Part shown: piece by piece, positions 23,576 to 31,586 of the stretch
How positions within the stretch are numbered: position 1 is the stretch's first letter
Layout of the letters: each line of letters starts with the position of its first letter
Assembly: GCA_964621555.1 (NCBI GenBank)
Contig: CAZUOO010000004.1
Coordinates: 1 to 47,174, forward strand
DNA: 47,174 nucleotides
DNA from: UBA2022 sp964621555
GTDB lineage: Bacteria > Patescibacteriota > Dojkabacteria > SC72
Direction of reading: 5' to 3'
The notes under the pieces: model-generated
What the model was told of the DNA's origin: nothing
Seen by the model: only the letters and a program-made list of their open reading frames with translations
Databases searched by the model: none
Made by a program: the position numbers and the translations under genes

Positions 23576-25396
23576 CTAGTTATACCCTTTTGCTTGAAGA
23601 CTAAATGCCTTGTGATATTTACCTTTCAATTTCATAAGCTCCTCATGTGAACCATATTCCTTCACCTCACCTTTGTTGAATACATATATCTTCTGTGCAT
23701 TTCTAACGGTAGAGAATCTATGGGAGATTATTATAACTGTCTTTTGAGTCATGAATTGATATATCCTTTTAAAGATTTTATGTTCAGCAACTGCGTCAAT
23801 TGAAGCGGTTGGTTCATCTAGTATTAGTATTGGGGCATTTCTATAGAACATACGAGCAAGGGCAACCTTCTGCTCTTGGCCTGTTGAAAGGCTAACTCCA
23901 TCTTTAAACTGTTTGGACATCTTATGCTCGGTCTTTTTTTCGAGGTCCCCTATGAACTTATGTGCGTCTGCTAACTTAAGGGCTTTCTCTAAATTAATCT
24001 CACCTTTGTTCGTCTCCCTTCCGATCGTCACGTTTTCTTTAATAGTTAGAAAATGATAGATGTTATACTCTTGGAAAAGTACTCCTATTGCTTTGTGATA
24101 CTCGCTTAAATTGTACTCTTGTATTGGAATACCGTTGATTAGTATCTCCCCACTTGTAGCGTCGTAGAAACGGAGAAGGAGTTTAATAAATGTGGTCTTT
24201 CCTGCTCCGTTCTCTCCCACAATTGCAACCTCTTCACCAGGTTTTATTGTGAGCGACACATTCTTAAGTGAATACTTCTTAGTATCGGGATACTTAAAGG
24301 AAACATTCTTAAATTCAATTACAGGTGGTTTTCTTAAATCAAGCTTCTTTTTACCTCCGATAATTGTATTCTTTCTTTCCATTATTGACCTTACATGTTC
24401 AACACCAATAGATGCATCAAATATATCTACAACAAGTCCTAATACAGTGTCCAACCTATTAGTATATTCTGATGACCTACCTGTATAGAAACTTAGGTCA
24501 CCAATACTGAAGTCACCATTAAGTAGTCTAGCTAAGAGGTAGAGAGGGGTGAAGAGGTTTTGAGCAAAGTATAGGATGTTTGTCATTAGCTCTTTTTTCA
24601 GCCACTTAAGTCTAATAGCTACTTCTCCGTTATATACCTTGTCTCCGAGTTTCTCAACCATTCCAGTTAACACGTTATCTGCTTTAGATACCCTATTTTC
24701 TTGAGCATTATTTTCATGTGTAATGTTTCCGAATATCCACCATCGTGTTCTAAATTGCTCGGTGTTGTCATCATAGAATTTCCACCAAGCAATTATGAAT
24801 TGTACGAAGAAGACACTTCCCGGAAGGGTTATGATTGTGAGGAACATGAAGAGCATTGGAGATAGCTGGAATATTATTGCGGCTGTCACCCCCATTCCAA
24901 TTAACTCTGTTACTATGGTGAAGCTGGTTAATACAAAATCCCTAACTTTCCAAAGGTTATCTTTCGCCTTCTGAATAGAGTTTGAAATCTTTTTATCTTC
25001 AAAGCTTTGAATATCTAGAGATGCAATTTTTGCATATAGTCTATCTGTATATCTATTTAGGTGGAGGGTTTTGAATTTCTGATCTAAATAGTTTCTGTAT
25101 GACCTAATTGTAGATTGGATTATTACAATTGTTGTCATTGTGAGTATTAATACAACGATTTCTGAGCTCCAATTCAATTGTGCAAACGTAGTTCCTTTAC
25201 TTACAAGGCTGATTGTTTCGTCAACCATTTTGGCGGCTATATATGCCAATAGGGTTGGAAGTAACGCTACTGCAAGTAGGGTGGTGAGTATTAAAGATAT
25301 GTCTATTGGAGCAAGTTTAAACATCTCTTTGTATGTCCAAGAGGCGTTAGAGAAGAACTTTTTTATATTTTCTTTTGAATATTTATTGTTTGACAT
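23576..25396 (-). CDS. ABC exporter, fused membrane and ATPase domains
   Basis: The 606-residue protein has an ABC exporter transmembrane domain (about six helices over residues 28-330) and a complete ATPase domain: Walker A GENGAGKT (394-401), Q-loop Gln442, signature LSTGQ (503-507), Walker B ILILDE (523-528) and the switch His559 in IIISHRFST. It belongs to the same broad type as the gene at 15843-17495 and may act as a homodimer or with another half-transporter. No substrate is evident. It is convergent with the Lon-like gene and downstream of the T4SS-like operon, separated by a promoter-like region. Confidence 0.93.
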   Translation of the reverse strand: MSNNKYSKENIKKFFSNASWTYKEMFKLAPIDISLILTTLLAVALLPTLLAYIAAKMVDETISLVSKGTTFAQLNWSSEIVVLILTMTTIVIIQSTIRSYRNYLDQKFKTLHLNRYTDRLYAKIASLDIQSFEDKKISNSIQKAKDNLWKVRDFVLTSFTIVTELIGMGVTAAIIFQLSPMLFMFLTIITLPGSVFFVQFIIAWWKFYDDNTEQFRTRWWIFGNITHENNAQENRVSKADNVLTGMVEKLGDKVYNGEVAIRLKWLKKELMTNILYFAQNLFTPLYLLARLLNGDFSIGDLSFYTGRSSEYTNRLDTVLGLVVDIFDASIGVEHVRSIMERKNTIIGGKKKLDLRKPPVIEFKNVSFKYPDTKKYSLKNVSLTIKPGEEVAIVGENGAGKTTFIKLLLRFYDATSGEILINGIPIQEYNLSEYHKAIGVLFQEYNIYHFLTIKENVTIGRETNKGEINLEKALKLADAHKFIGDLEKKTEHKMSKQFKDGVSLSTGQEQKVALARMFYRNAPILILDEPTASIDAVAEHKIFKRIYQFMTQKTVIIISHRFSTVRNAQKIYVFNKGEVKEYGSHEELMKLKGKYHKAFSLQAKGYN

Positions 25397-25425
25397 TGTA
25401 GAAAGTGTATAAATACGCGATCACG

Positions 25426-25455
25426 ATTATACTCCTACAATGTGTATATGAACAA
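25426..25455 (-). promoter_or_regulatory. Putative promoter of the ABC exporter
   Basis: On the minus strand TTGTTC (25455-25450) is followed after 18 bases by TATAAT (25431-25426), a perfect -10. The transcript would start near 25419, about 23 bases before the ATG at 25396. It suggests the transporter is transcribed separately from the VirB4 operon. Confidence 0.45.
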
Positions 25456-25464
25456 GAGATGCTG

Positions 25465-25752
25465 TTACTCTCCTCTAAATGGGTTCTTGATTTTCAGTAT
25501 CTCTATCTCAGTGAGAGGCCTGGAGGGGAGGGTGGTGGCTCTGACCTCCTTTGTTTTTTTAATGTATACCGGGCTTTTGCTATATATTTTATCCTCTGCT
25601 TTCTTTAGAGCTTCCAGGTCATCCTGCACCTGTGTGGATGATATAACTGAAGGGTTAACTTTTTGAGATACAAGATAATCGGATGACATTGAGTCATTTA
25701 AAGTTTGCGGTGTATTAATATTGTTGCTACTTACTTGGTTGCTCTGATCCAT
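25465..25752 (-). CDS. Small hydrophilic protein of the T4SS-like operon
   Basis: The 95-residue product is not one I recognise. It is polar and mostly disordered-looking (Ser/Gln/Asn-rich first 35 residues), with one helix-like stretch VQDDLEALKKAEDKIYSK and an end rich in charged and hydrophobic residues (RPLTEIEILKIKNPFRGE). No membrane segment or cysteine is present. Its start lies 26 bases inside the virB4 gene in another frame, so it is translated with that operon. A soluble accessory or assembly factor is possible. Confidence 0.6.
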   Translation of the reverse strand: MDQSNQVSSNNINTPQTLNDSMSSDYLVSQKVNPSVISSTQVQDDLEALKKAEDKIYSKSPVYIKKTKEVRATTLPSRPLTEIEILKIKNPFRGE

Positions 25753-28126
25753 TAGTTTGGTTATTCATAACTAAACCTTGAGGCGTTATGTGAGCTTTGT
25801 TTTCCTGTAGTTTACGTCTCTCTTCTACTATTTGTTCGGTTAATGTAGTTGGTTGGGTCTCTTTATTTTTTTGATTCTCTTGTTCCAACATTTTTAAATA
25901 CTCTTCCCTCTCTTTGATTATAGATTCAATGTTACTTTTCTTCTGAGATATTGCTCCACGAATGATATTCCTTTCGTTTGTATCAACACCACTCTTAATA
26001 GGGCGCTGCATTGCAGGTGGTTCAAACAGTTCTGATAGCTCTTCTAGTGTACCTTCGCCTAGCTTTCTTCCCTCCGCTTCTCTCTTTTCAATCTCCTTAG
26101 GATCTGATGATATTATTTCATTTTCGGCTTTGCTGGAAACTACTTGAATTGCCACGTGGTTTGAACCTGCGAAGAAAAGTCCCTGCCCTTTATCGCAGTT
26201 TAAAAGGAAGTTTTTCTCTCCCTCCGAGAGGTTAAAGACTTCTTGTAGTCGGGCGATAGAGGAGTGGCTTTGTTTCATCAGCATCTGTATTGAAGAGTTT
26301 GAGATAATTGCTCTACCCATGTCATTTTTAAGGAAGTCGTCTACATCCTGAGTGATGGTTGTTAATCCTAGGTAGTATTTTCTAGCACGTTTCGCTATCG
26401 AATACATGAATTTTGCTGAGTCTGCATTCTGCATCATGTACCAAGCTTCATCCACTATCATAATCCTTCTCTTTCTATCCTTCCTCACTCTCGTCCATAT
26501 ATAATCAAGCATTAGGTACATTGCCATAGGCCTTAGTTCTTCTTGAAGATCACGTACGCTGAACACTGTAAATGGGTTATCTAGCTCTACAGTACTCTCT
26601 TCGTTGAATATACCTGCACCACTACCGATTAGGTATCTTTCCAACCGTCTTGCCATATTATGTGCTTCGGTTTCAGACATACCTTTCAGTACCTTATATA
26701 GATCTTCTAGGAGTGGGGGTTTATTATTTCTCTGTGTTGCAGGGTCTAGAGTGATACCTTTCTCTCTATATGTGAGCAAAAGGGCGCGGTCTAGTATAGA
26801 CATTTCGATATTGTTAAGGTTTTCAAAGAGAATCCTAAAGAATCCTTGTAGTGCAAGGAGTTTCATTCTTAATTCATCGTCGTTAGGGTCTCCCAACCCC
26901 GAAAGCTCAAATGGGTTCATCTTCTGACCTTTGTCTTGTGAGAAAGAGATGTATGACCCTCCCACTGCATCGCAAAGGTCTTTATATTCTTTTTCAGGGT
27001 CTACAATAATTATTTGGGTTCCAAGCATGAGGCTTCTGATAGCTTCTAACTTCACGAAGTAGCTTTTTCCTGCTCCTGATCTCGCAAATACCACTGAGTT
27101 TGCGTTTTCCATGTCAAACCGGTCGAAGATCACCAAGCTTCTGTTGTGTTGGTTAATTCCATACATTACTCCATGGTCCATTGTTAATTCTGATGTTACG
27201 AATGGGAATGTTGTAGCTAGAGATGTGGTATCCATGTTTCGGGTTACATAGATCTTGTCTAGTCCAAGTGGTTGAGTACTTACAATGCCTTGTTCTTGTT
27301 GTAGCATGGCGGGTTTGGCTACTACGTTAATGGCAGCTAATGTAGATACGGCGTTTCGGGTTATCTTTTCCAACTCTTTTAGGTCTTTAGATGAGATGGT
27401 TATGTACATTCCAAAGTGGAAGAATTTTTCAGTACCTTCGGCTATTGAATCCTGCATCTGTTGTGCGTCGCTTAGTGCTACCTTGATCGATGGATCCATG
27501 GCTTTTCTTCCTTCCATCTGTGAGTATAGCGTGGCTTCCAATTCTCCAATCTTCTTCTTGAGCTTATCTAGGATTACCTTCGTATCTACTGGATAGTAGA
27601 AGGTGCTGATACGTAGTGAGTGCTCGAAGTTGATAATAGGGGAGAGCCAGTTTGGACCTACAAATCTAGGGTATCCACTTACAAATAGGGTTCTGTAGTA
27701 GTGGTCTCCAATCTGTACGTGATTAAAGTCTACTTCCAAATCTAGTGGAGCAATTACGTCTTGTATGGTGAGACCTTCAAATTGATCGGAGCTTTGATAT
27801 GAATCTTTATTCGTATCCTGTCTGTCTACATCGTTCTCTGGGTTCTCACTTTCTTCACTGTCTTTAGGCTTCTTTTTAACAAAGTTGTCTAAGAAATTCG
27901 TTACTAATTTTGCAGGGTCAAACCCTTTCTTTTTAACTACCGTTGGTTGAGCTTTTTCGACCTTTGAATTCTCATCCTTCTTTAATCGGTCTCTTTGGAT
28001 TTCGTCATATACTTCTGCTACCTTTTCAACAGGTGCTTTAACTGCATTTACTTGCTCGTCCAACCTCTTGGATGTGGAGGAGAGGAAAGTTTTCTCAAAT
28101 TTATTATCTTTGTTATTTGGGCTCAT
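25727..28126 (-). CDS. VirB4-like conjugation/secretion ATPase
   Basis: The 799-residue protein is a VirB4/TraC-family ATPase, the energising subunit of type IV secretion systems. Residues 1-120 are a charged, low-complexity extension rarely seen in the family. Residues 120-330 correspond to the VirB4 N-terminal region (LFVSGYPRFVGPNWLSPIIN). The RecA-like motor follows with Walker A ARSGAGKS (348-355), VDPEKEYKDL, and Walker B RIMIVDEAWYMMQ near residue 570; TTITQDVDDF follows. It lies one base from the TraC-like gene and below PrgI in one operon. No relaxase or coupling protein is in view, so DNA transfer cannot be claimed. Confidence 0.92.
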   Translation of the reverse strand: MSPNNKDNKFEKTFLSSTSKRLDEQVNAVKAPVEKVAEVYDEIQRDRLKKDENSKVEKAQPTVVKKKGFDPAKLVTNFLDNFVKKKPKDSEESENPENDVDRQDTNKDSYQSSDQFEGLTIQDVIAPLDLEVDFNHVQIGDHYYRTLFVSGYPRFVGPNWLSPIINFEHSLRISTFYYPVDTKVILDKLKKKIGELEATLYSQMEGRKAMDPSIKVALSDAQQMQDSIAEGTEKFFHFGMYITISSKDLKELEKITRNAVSTLAAINVVAKPAMLQQEQGIVSTQPLGLDKIYVTRNMDTTSLATTFPFVTSELTMDHGVMYGINQHNRSLVIFDRFDMENANSVVFARSGAGKSYFVKLEAIRSLMLGTQIIIVDPEKEYKDLCDAVGGSYISFSQDKGQKMNPFELSGLGDPNDDELRMKLLALQGFFRILFENLNNIEMSILDRALLLTYREKGITLDPATQRNNKPPLLEDLYKVLKGMSETEAHNMARRLERYLIGSGAGIFNEESTVELDNPFTVFSVRDLQEELRPMAMYLMLDYIWTRVRKDRKRRIMIVDEAWYMMQNADSAKFMYSIAKRARKYYLGLTTITQDVDDFLKNDMGRAIISNSSIQMLMKQSHSSIARLQEVFNLSEGEKNFLLNCDKGQGLFFAGSNHVAIQVVSSKAENEIISSDPKEIEKREAEGRKLGEGTLEELSELFEPPAMQRPIKSGVDTNERNIIRGAISQKKSNIESIIKEREEYLKMLEQENQKNKETQPTTLTEQIVEERRKLQENKAHITPQGLVMNNQTNGSEQPSK

Positions 28127-28758
28127 TATTCTGATTCTGGATTATATATACTATACATGATTTCCATGAACTCATTTGAGGTTAACTGGTGTCCCATTAA
28201 TCCCATTCTTCCTAACTGTTTTAGTATGTGGTCTCGTTTTGGATATAGGAATATTTTCGCCTGCTCGATTAATCTCTCTTTCTGACGTCTGCTCATCTCT
28301 AGCTGTTCTTTAGTCTGTTTTTTAGGAAGTATGCTTGGCGTCTGATTTATTCCTGTTGGGTTGTAGGGGATTACTATGTAGAACTTTTTATCCAATACGT
28401 CATTTTGTACGATTAAATTTTGTATGAATTGGGTATATATTTCTAGCTGTTTTTTCAAGCCTTCTGTCATAGGTCGTTTTGACTGGCCAACGAGGTAGTC
28501 TACGTAGTTGGTAATATCGATTCTATTAGTTCTAATCAGTATTTGTATGTGGAAATTTAGTGAGTTTAGCAGTCCTGCGAATGCATATATCTTATTGTCT
28601 TGCTCGTACTCAGAAAGCAGGTCGAAGTTTACAGCGGTAGTTTGTACGGCCAGTGCAACTGTACCTGTTGTAGTTATCGCTAAATCATCTATTACCTCTC
28701 TAATCTCAAGGTGATCTTGCGTTGATGCGGTTGTTTTTAATCTTGCCTTGGTATCCAT
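28126..28758 (-). CDS. TraC-like domain protein of the T4SS-like operon
   Basis: The 210-residue protein resembles the TraC-like N-terminal segment that often precedes VirB4 in Patescibacteria and Gram-positive systems: HLEIREVIDDLAITTTGTVA, then NFDLLSEYEQDNKIYAFAGLLNSLNFHIQI. A basic middle (SRRQKERLIEQAKIFLYPK) and no transmembrane helix suggest a cytoplasmic partner of the ATPase. Its stop overlaps the virB4 start by one base, and it lies two bases after PrgI. The order PrgI, TraC-like, VirB4 supports a common machine. Confidence 0.75.
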   Translation of the reverse strand: MDTKARLKTTASTQDHLEIREVIDDLAITTTGTVALAVQTTAVNFDLLSEYEQDNKIYAFAGLLNSLNFHIQILIRTNRIDITNYVDYLVGQSKRPMTEGLKKQLEIYTQFIQNLIVQNDVLDKKFYIVIPYNPTGINQTPSILPKKQTKEQLEMSRRQKERLIEQAKIFLYPKRDHILKQLGRMGLMGHQLTSNEFMEIMYSIYNPESE

Positions 28759-28760
28759 AT

Positions 28761-29684
28761 CTATCCTAGCATTAGTTTAATAATTGGGAATGGTTTGCCG
28801 TCTAGTGCCAATTCTATATTACTGTATGTTTTATTTTGACTTTGTACCACAAGTTTATATTGATCGGCGGGAAGTTGTTGTGTTAGGGTTACTGTACCGT
28901 TGCCGTCTGTTCGTTGTGCAAAGATTACCGTTCCATTCCTACCTTTCAATGCCACCACTGCGTTATTATTTGGGTTTTGTTCTTTGTCTATAATCTGAAA
29001 ACCTAGGGTTTGATTTCCACTTCCAGATACTGTTTGGAAACTTCCCAGTGTTTCTCTCGATATCAGTATTGAGTTCGGTTTTATAGGGGGAGGAGTTGGG
29101 ACTGTTGTAGGTGGGGTCGATACTTGTGTACTCATAGGGGGAGGTGGAGTGGGGGTTGGAGAAGTGGTGTTTGAAACAGGTGTGTATGGAGCATTGTTTG
29201 TTATACTTGCCAGCCTCTCCTCTTCTTCCTTATCTAGCTGATTTAGTTTCTCGTTTTCAATAAATTGATTTGTGTTTACAGGACCCGCCCCAACAATCTT
29301 TGCACCGCCTCCTTGATTTGGGTTTCTTTGCATGTCCCCTTGTGTTATTTCCATTTTATCTTCAATTCCATCCTTATTTAATAGCTTCTCATTCTTCCAT
29401 ACTCTTTGGGTGGGGTTTGTAATTGCCCAAATGTAGTTTCTAAGGAATACATCTGCCTTTTGATCGTTAATTGGCACTAATCCGAGAAATAGCCCAATTC
29501 CTGATGACACTACAAAAATCGGTATAGCTATAACTCCAGGGAGTTGTCCTTTTGTAAAGAAGTATAGGAAGATACCTCCAAACCCTATTCCTAGTGCCAT
29601 ATATACAAATTCCCTTACGGTGAACTTTGTGAATAGTTTGAATTCAATATCAAGTATATTTTGTGGTATTGCGTGTTGTTTCAT
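28761..29684 (-). CDS. PrgI family membrane protein fused to a beta-sandwich domain
   Basis: Residues 1-105 match PrgI/VirB3-like proteins: a start typical of the family (AIPQNILDIEFKLFTKFTVREF), two close hydrophobic helices at about 28-72 and IWAITNPTQRVWKNE. Residues 150-205 are a Pro/Thr-rich stalk (TPTPPPPMS and similar repeats). The last 95 residues look like a carboxypeptidase-regulatory or Ig-like beta domain (VVALKGRNGTVIFAQRTDGNGTVTLTQ, then ADQYKLVVQS). PrgI alone is about 110 residues, so the extra 200 are an addition. It heads the operon PrgI, TraC-like, VirB4, small protein. Confidence 0.82.
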   Translation of the reverse strand: MKQHAIPQNILDIEFKLFTKFTVREFVYMALGIGFGGIFLYFFTKGQLPGVIAIPIFVVSSGIGLFLGLVPINDQKADVFLRNYIWAITNPTQRVWKNEKLLNKDGIEDKMEITQGDMQRNPNQGGGAKIVGAGPVNTNQFIENEKLNQLDKEEEERLASITNNAPYTPVSNTTSPTPTPPPPMSTQVSTPPTTVPTPPPIKPNSILISRETLGSFQTVSGSGNQTLGFQIIDKEQNPNNNAVVALKGRNGTVIFAQRTDGNGTVTLTQQLPADQYKLVVQSQNKTYSNIELALDGKPFPIIKLMLG

Positions 29685-29720
29685 TCCTCTATTATTACAT
29701 AAAAATACTTTGAATTCAGC

Positions 29721-29749
29721 TTACATGTTTATACGTCCTCTGATATTAT
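29721..29749 (+). promoter_or_regulatory. Putative leaderless promoter of the nucleotidyltransferase gene
   Basis: TTACAT (29721-29726), exactly 17 bases, then TATTAT (29744-29749). The ATG at 29756 is six bases after the -10, where transcription itself should begin. This is the clearest of several such arrangements in the window. Confidence 0.5.
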
Positions 29750-29755
29750 CTGTAC

Positions 29756-30505
29756 ATGGGTAGTATACAGAAAAATATAGATCAATTGAGAGAATTTAGA
29801 AAGAGGTTTGGTGCAAATTTATCTAGTTCTCATATTGAAAGTATCTTTGGTGTTAAAGGAGCGGATGGTAATTCCAAGGAAATTCCTAATCGAATATGGC
29901 TGTCTAAGATTGAAATAGCTTTGGGGTATGTTAAATATATGTTGGTGTTCGATTGGGTTCGCTTTATAGCTGTGACGGGCTCTGTGGGGGCAGAATCTGC
30001 TAAAGACGCGGATGATATAGATTTATTCATTGTAGTTAAGAATAATCGTATGTGGTTATATAGGGGCTTGATGACGATTAATCCTTGGTTGTATAGAAGA
30101 ACAAGGAGGGAAGGGATTACTAATGTGAAGAATAGGTTTTGTATCAATCTTATTGTTGAGGAAAGGGGGCTAACTTTTGACTCCGACCTTTTCAATTTTC
30201 ACGAGCTTTATTTTATGAAGCCTATTTATAATGATTCATATAAAGAATGGATTTTACGTAGAAATTTATGGGTGAAGGAGTTTGGTGGGGTGGTTAGAGA
30301 TACCGATGAGAGCACTGAGAAATCGAAGAGAAGTTTGAATATTGTAATATTTGTTCTCAATTATTTTGCCTATCTATCTCAACTACTATTTATGAGCATT
30401 CGCAAACATAATCCTGATATAGAGAGGATTAGGATGAACAATAGGATTGGAAGGATTGAGTTTTTCCCTGTGAACTTTAAAAATCAGGTGTTAAAGCCTA
30501 GTTAA
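29756..30505 (+). CDS. Pol beta-superfamily nucleotidyltransferase
   Basis: The 249-residue protein has the minimal nucleotidyltransferase signature AVTGSVGAESAKDADDIDLF: Gly75-Ser76 and the metal-binding Asp87 and Asp89. The context (a basic N-terminal helix, then YKEWILRRNLWVKEF and a hydrophobic stretch near residues 195-215) is like stand-alone nucleotidyltransferase domain proteins common in Patescibacteria. It lacks obvious signs of a poly(A) polymerase, CCA-adding enzyme or antibiotic-modifying enzyme, so its substrate is unknown. It is divergent from the PrgI operon and convergent with recF, whose stop shares the same TTAA. Confidence 0.75.
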   Translation: MGSIQKNIDQLREFRKRFGANLSSSHIESIFGVKGADGNSKEIPNRIWLSKIEIALGYVKYMLVFDWVRFIAVTGSVGAESAKDADDIDLFIVVKNNRMWLYRGLMTINPWLYRRTRREGITNVKNRFCINLIVEERGLTFDSDLFNFHELYFMKPIYNDSYKEWILRRNLWVKEFGGVVRDTDESTEKSKRSLNIVIFVLNYFAYLSQLLFMSIRKHNPDIERIRMNNRIGRIEFFPVNFKNQVLKPS

Positions 30506-31581
30506 TCTGTGAGGGTTATAATGCAGGCCTGTTTAAGGATCTCTTTGGGGATTTCATTCTCGCGTATTGCGGTTATAAATGTTTGTTGCTTTTCAAATGT
30601 TTCTTTATTGAAGATCTTTTTTATATTTTCATCGTCTAATTCTGAGGGTATATCGTCGAGCAGGAGGTATGGAGCATAATCTTTCATTTTCGTAATTACC
30701 TTATGAGTTCTGTAGATTAGCTTTATAATTGCCAGTCGCTTTTCTCCTCTCGATCCGTATCTCTTAACATCTTTTCCATCGATTATATCCCAGTCGTCTC
30801 TATGTACCCCCGTTGTACTGTGTCCAATCGCAATATCTCTTTTTCTCTGTTCTATCATTTTCTCCTCGGTTATTTCGAGTATGTCTTTTAATTCTAGAAT
30901 TTCTTCCAGACTATTAAAATCTATGTTTGATTTATATTTAACCTCAAAGTCTTCCTCTTTTATTTCCTCAATATATTTAAGACGAAGGAAGAGAAGCTTG
31001 GCCGAGCTTTGAGCCAAAAGGTGTGTCCAATATGTAAATTGGTTGTCTATATTTGGGATATGGCCTGTTTCATATAGTATTTTGGAGAGTCTTTTTATAT
31101 ACCCATTTCTTTGTCTTAGTATCTTTCTATATTTATCCAATTCTTCTTTATATTCTGTATCAATTGTACAACAGAATTGGTCGATGAAATCTCTCCGTTT
31201 AGATGGGGATACGAGAAGGATTTCGATTAACTCTGGGCTGAATAGGGTTGAGGATATTTTGCTGAAGTATTTTTTTGGTGTGGTGTTTTTCTTCTCTATC
31301 TGTACATGTCTCTTATTACTATCTTTGAAAATGGAGTATACAACGGTATCTTCGCTTCCATCTTCGATGTCAGCGTCAATTCTAAAGTATTCATTGTCGT
31401 ATGAGATTATATCTCCGTTTTCAGACCACGGTGAGTATCCATTTGTTAGGTAGTATATACTTTCAAGTATTGTGCTTTTCCCTTTAGTGTTTTTTCCTAG
31501 TATTACAACTATATTTTTATCGAAACTGAATTTGGTATTGGAGAATTGTCTGAAGTTTGTTAGCTTTATCGATTTGATCAT
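30502..31581 (-). CDS. recF: DNA repair protein RecF
   Basis: RecF is an SMC-like ATPase that loads recombination factors at single-strand gaps. The 359-residue protein starts IKSIKLTNFRQFSN, has a Walker A GKNTKGKS (29-36; usual form GxNGxGKT), a central coiled region, and the late motifs STTGVHRDDWDI, YGSRGEKRLAIIKLIY and LLLDDIPSELDDENI (signature, Walker B and D-loop). All critical ATPase residues are present. It lies five bases after lepA and is not near dnaA/dnaN, its common companions. The stop shares TTAA with the convergent nucleotidyltransferase gene. Confidence 0.92.
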   Translation of the reverse strand: MIKSIKLTNFRQFSNTKFSFDKNIVVILGKNTKGKSTILESIYYLTNGYSPWSENGDIISYDNEYFRIDADIEDGSEDTVVYSIFKDSNKRHVQIEKKNTTPKKYFSKISSTLFSPELIEILLVSPSKRRDFIDQFCCTIDTEYKEELDKYRKILRQRNGYIKRLSKILYETGHIPNIDNQFTYWTHLLAQSSAKLLFLRLKYIEEIKEEDFEVKYKSNIDFNSLEEILELKDILEITEEKMIEQRKRDIAIGHSTTGVHRDDWDIIDGKDVKRYGSRGEKRLAIIKLIYRTHKVITKMKDYAPYLLLDDIPSELDDENIKKIFNKETFEKQQTFITAIRENEIPKEILKQACIITLTD

Positions 31582-31586
31582 TGTGG

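Noticed and set aside
25405..25666. Two short plus-strand frames upstream of the T4SS-like operon end
   Set aside because: They overlap the 95-residue minus-strand gene and its neighbour's promoter, and have no coding character.
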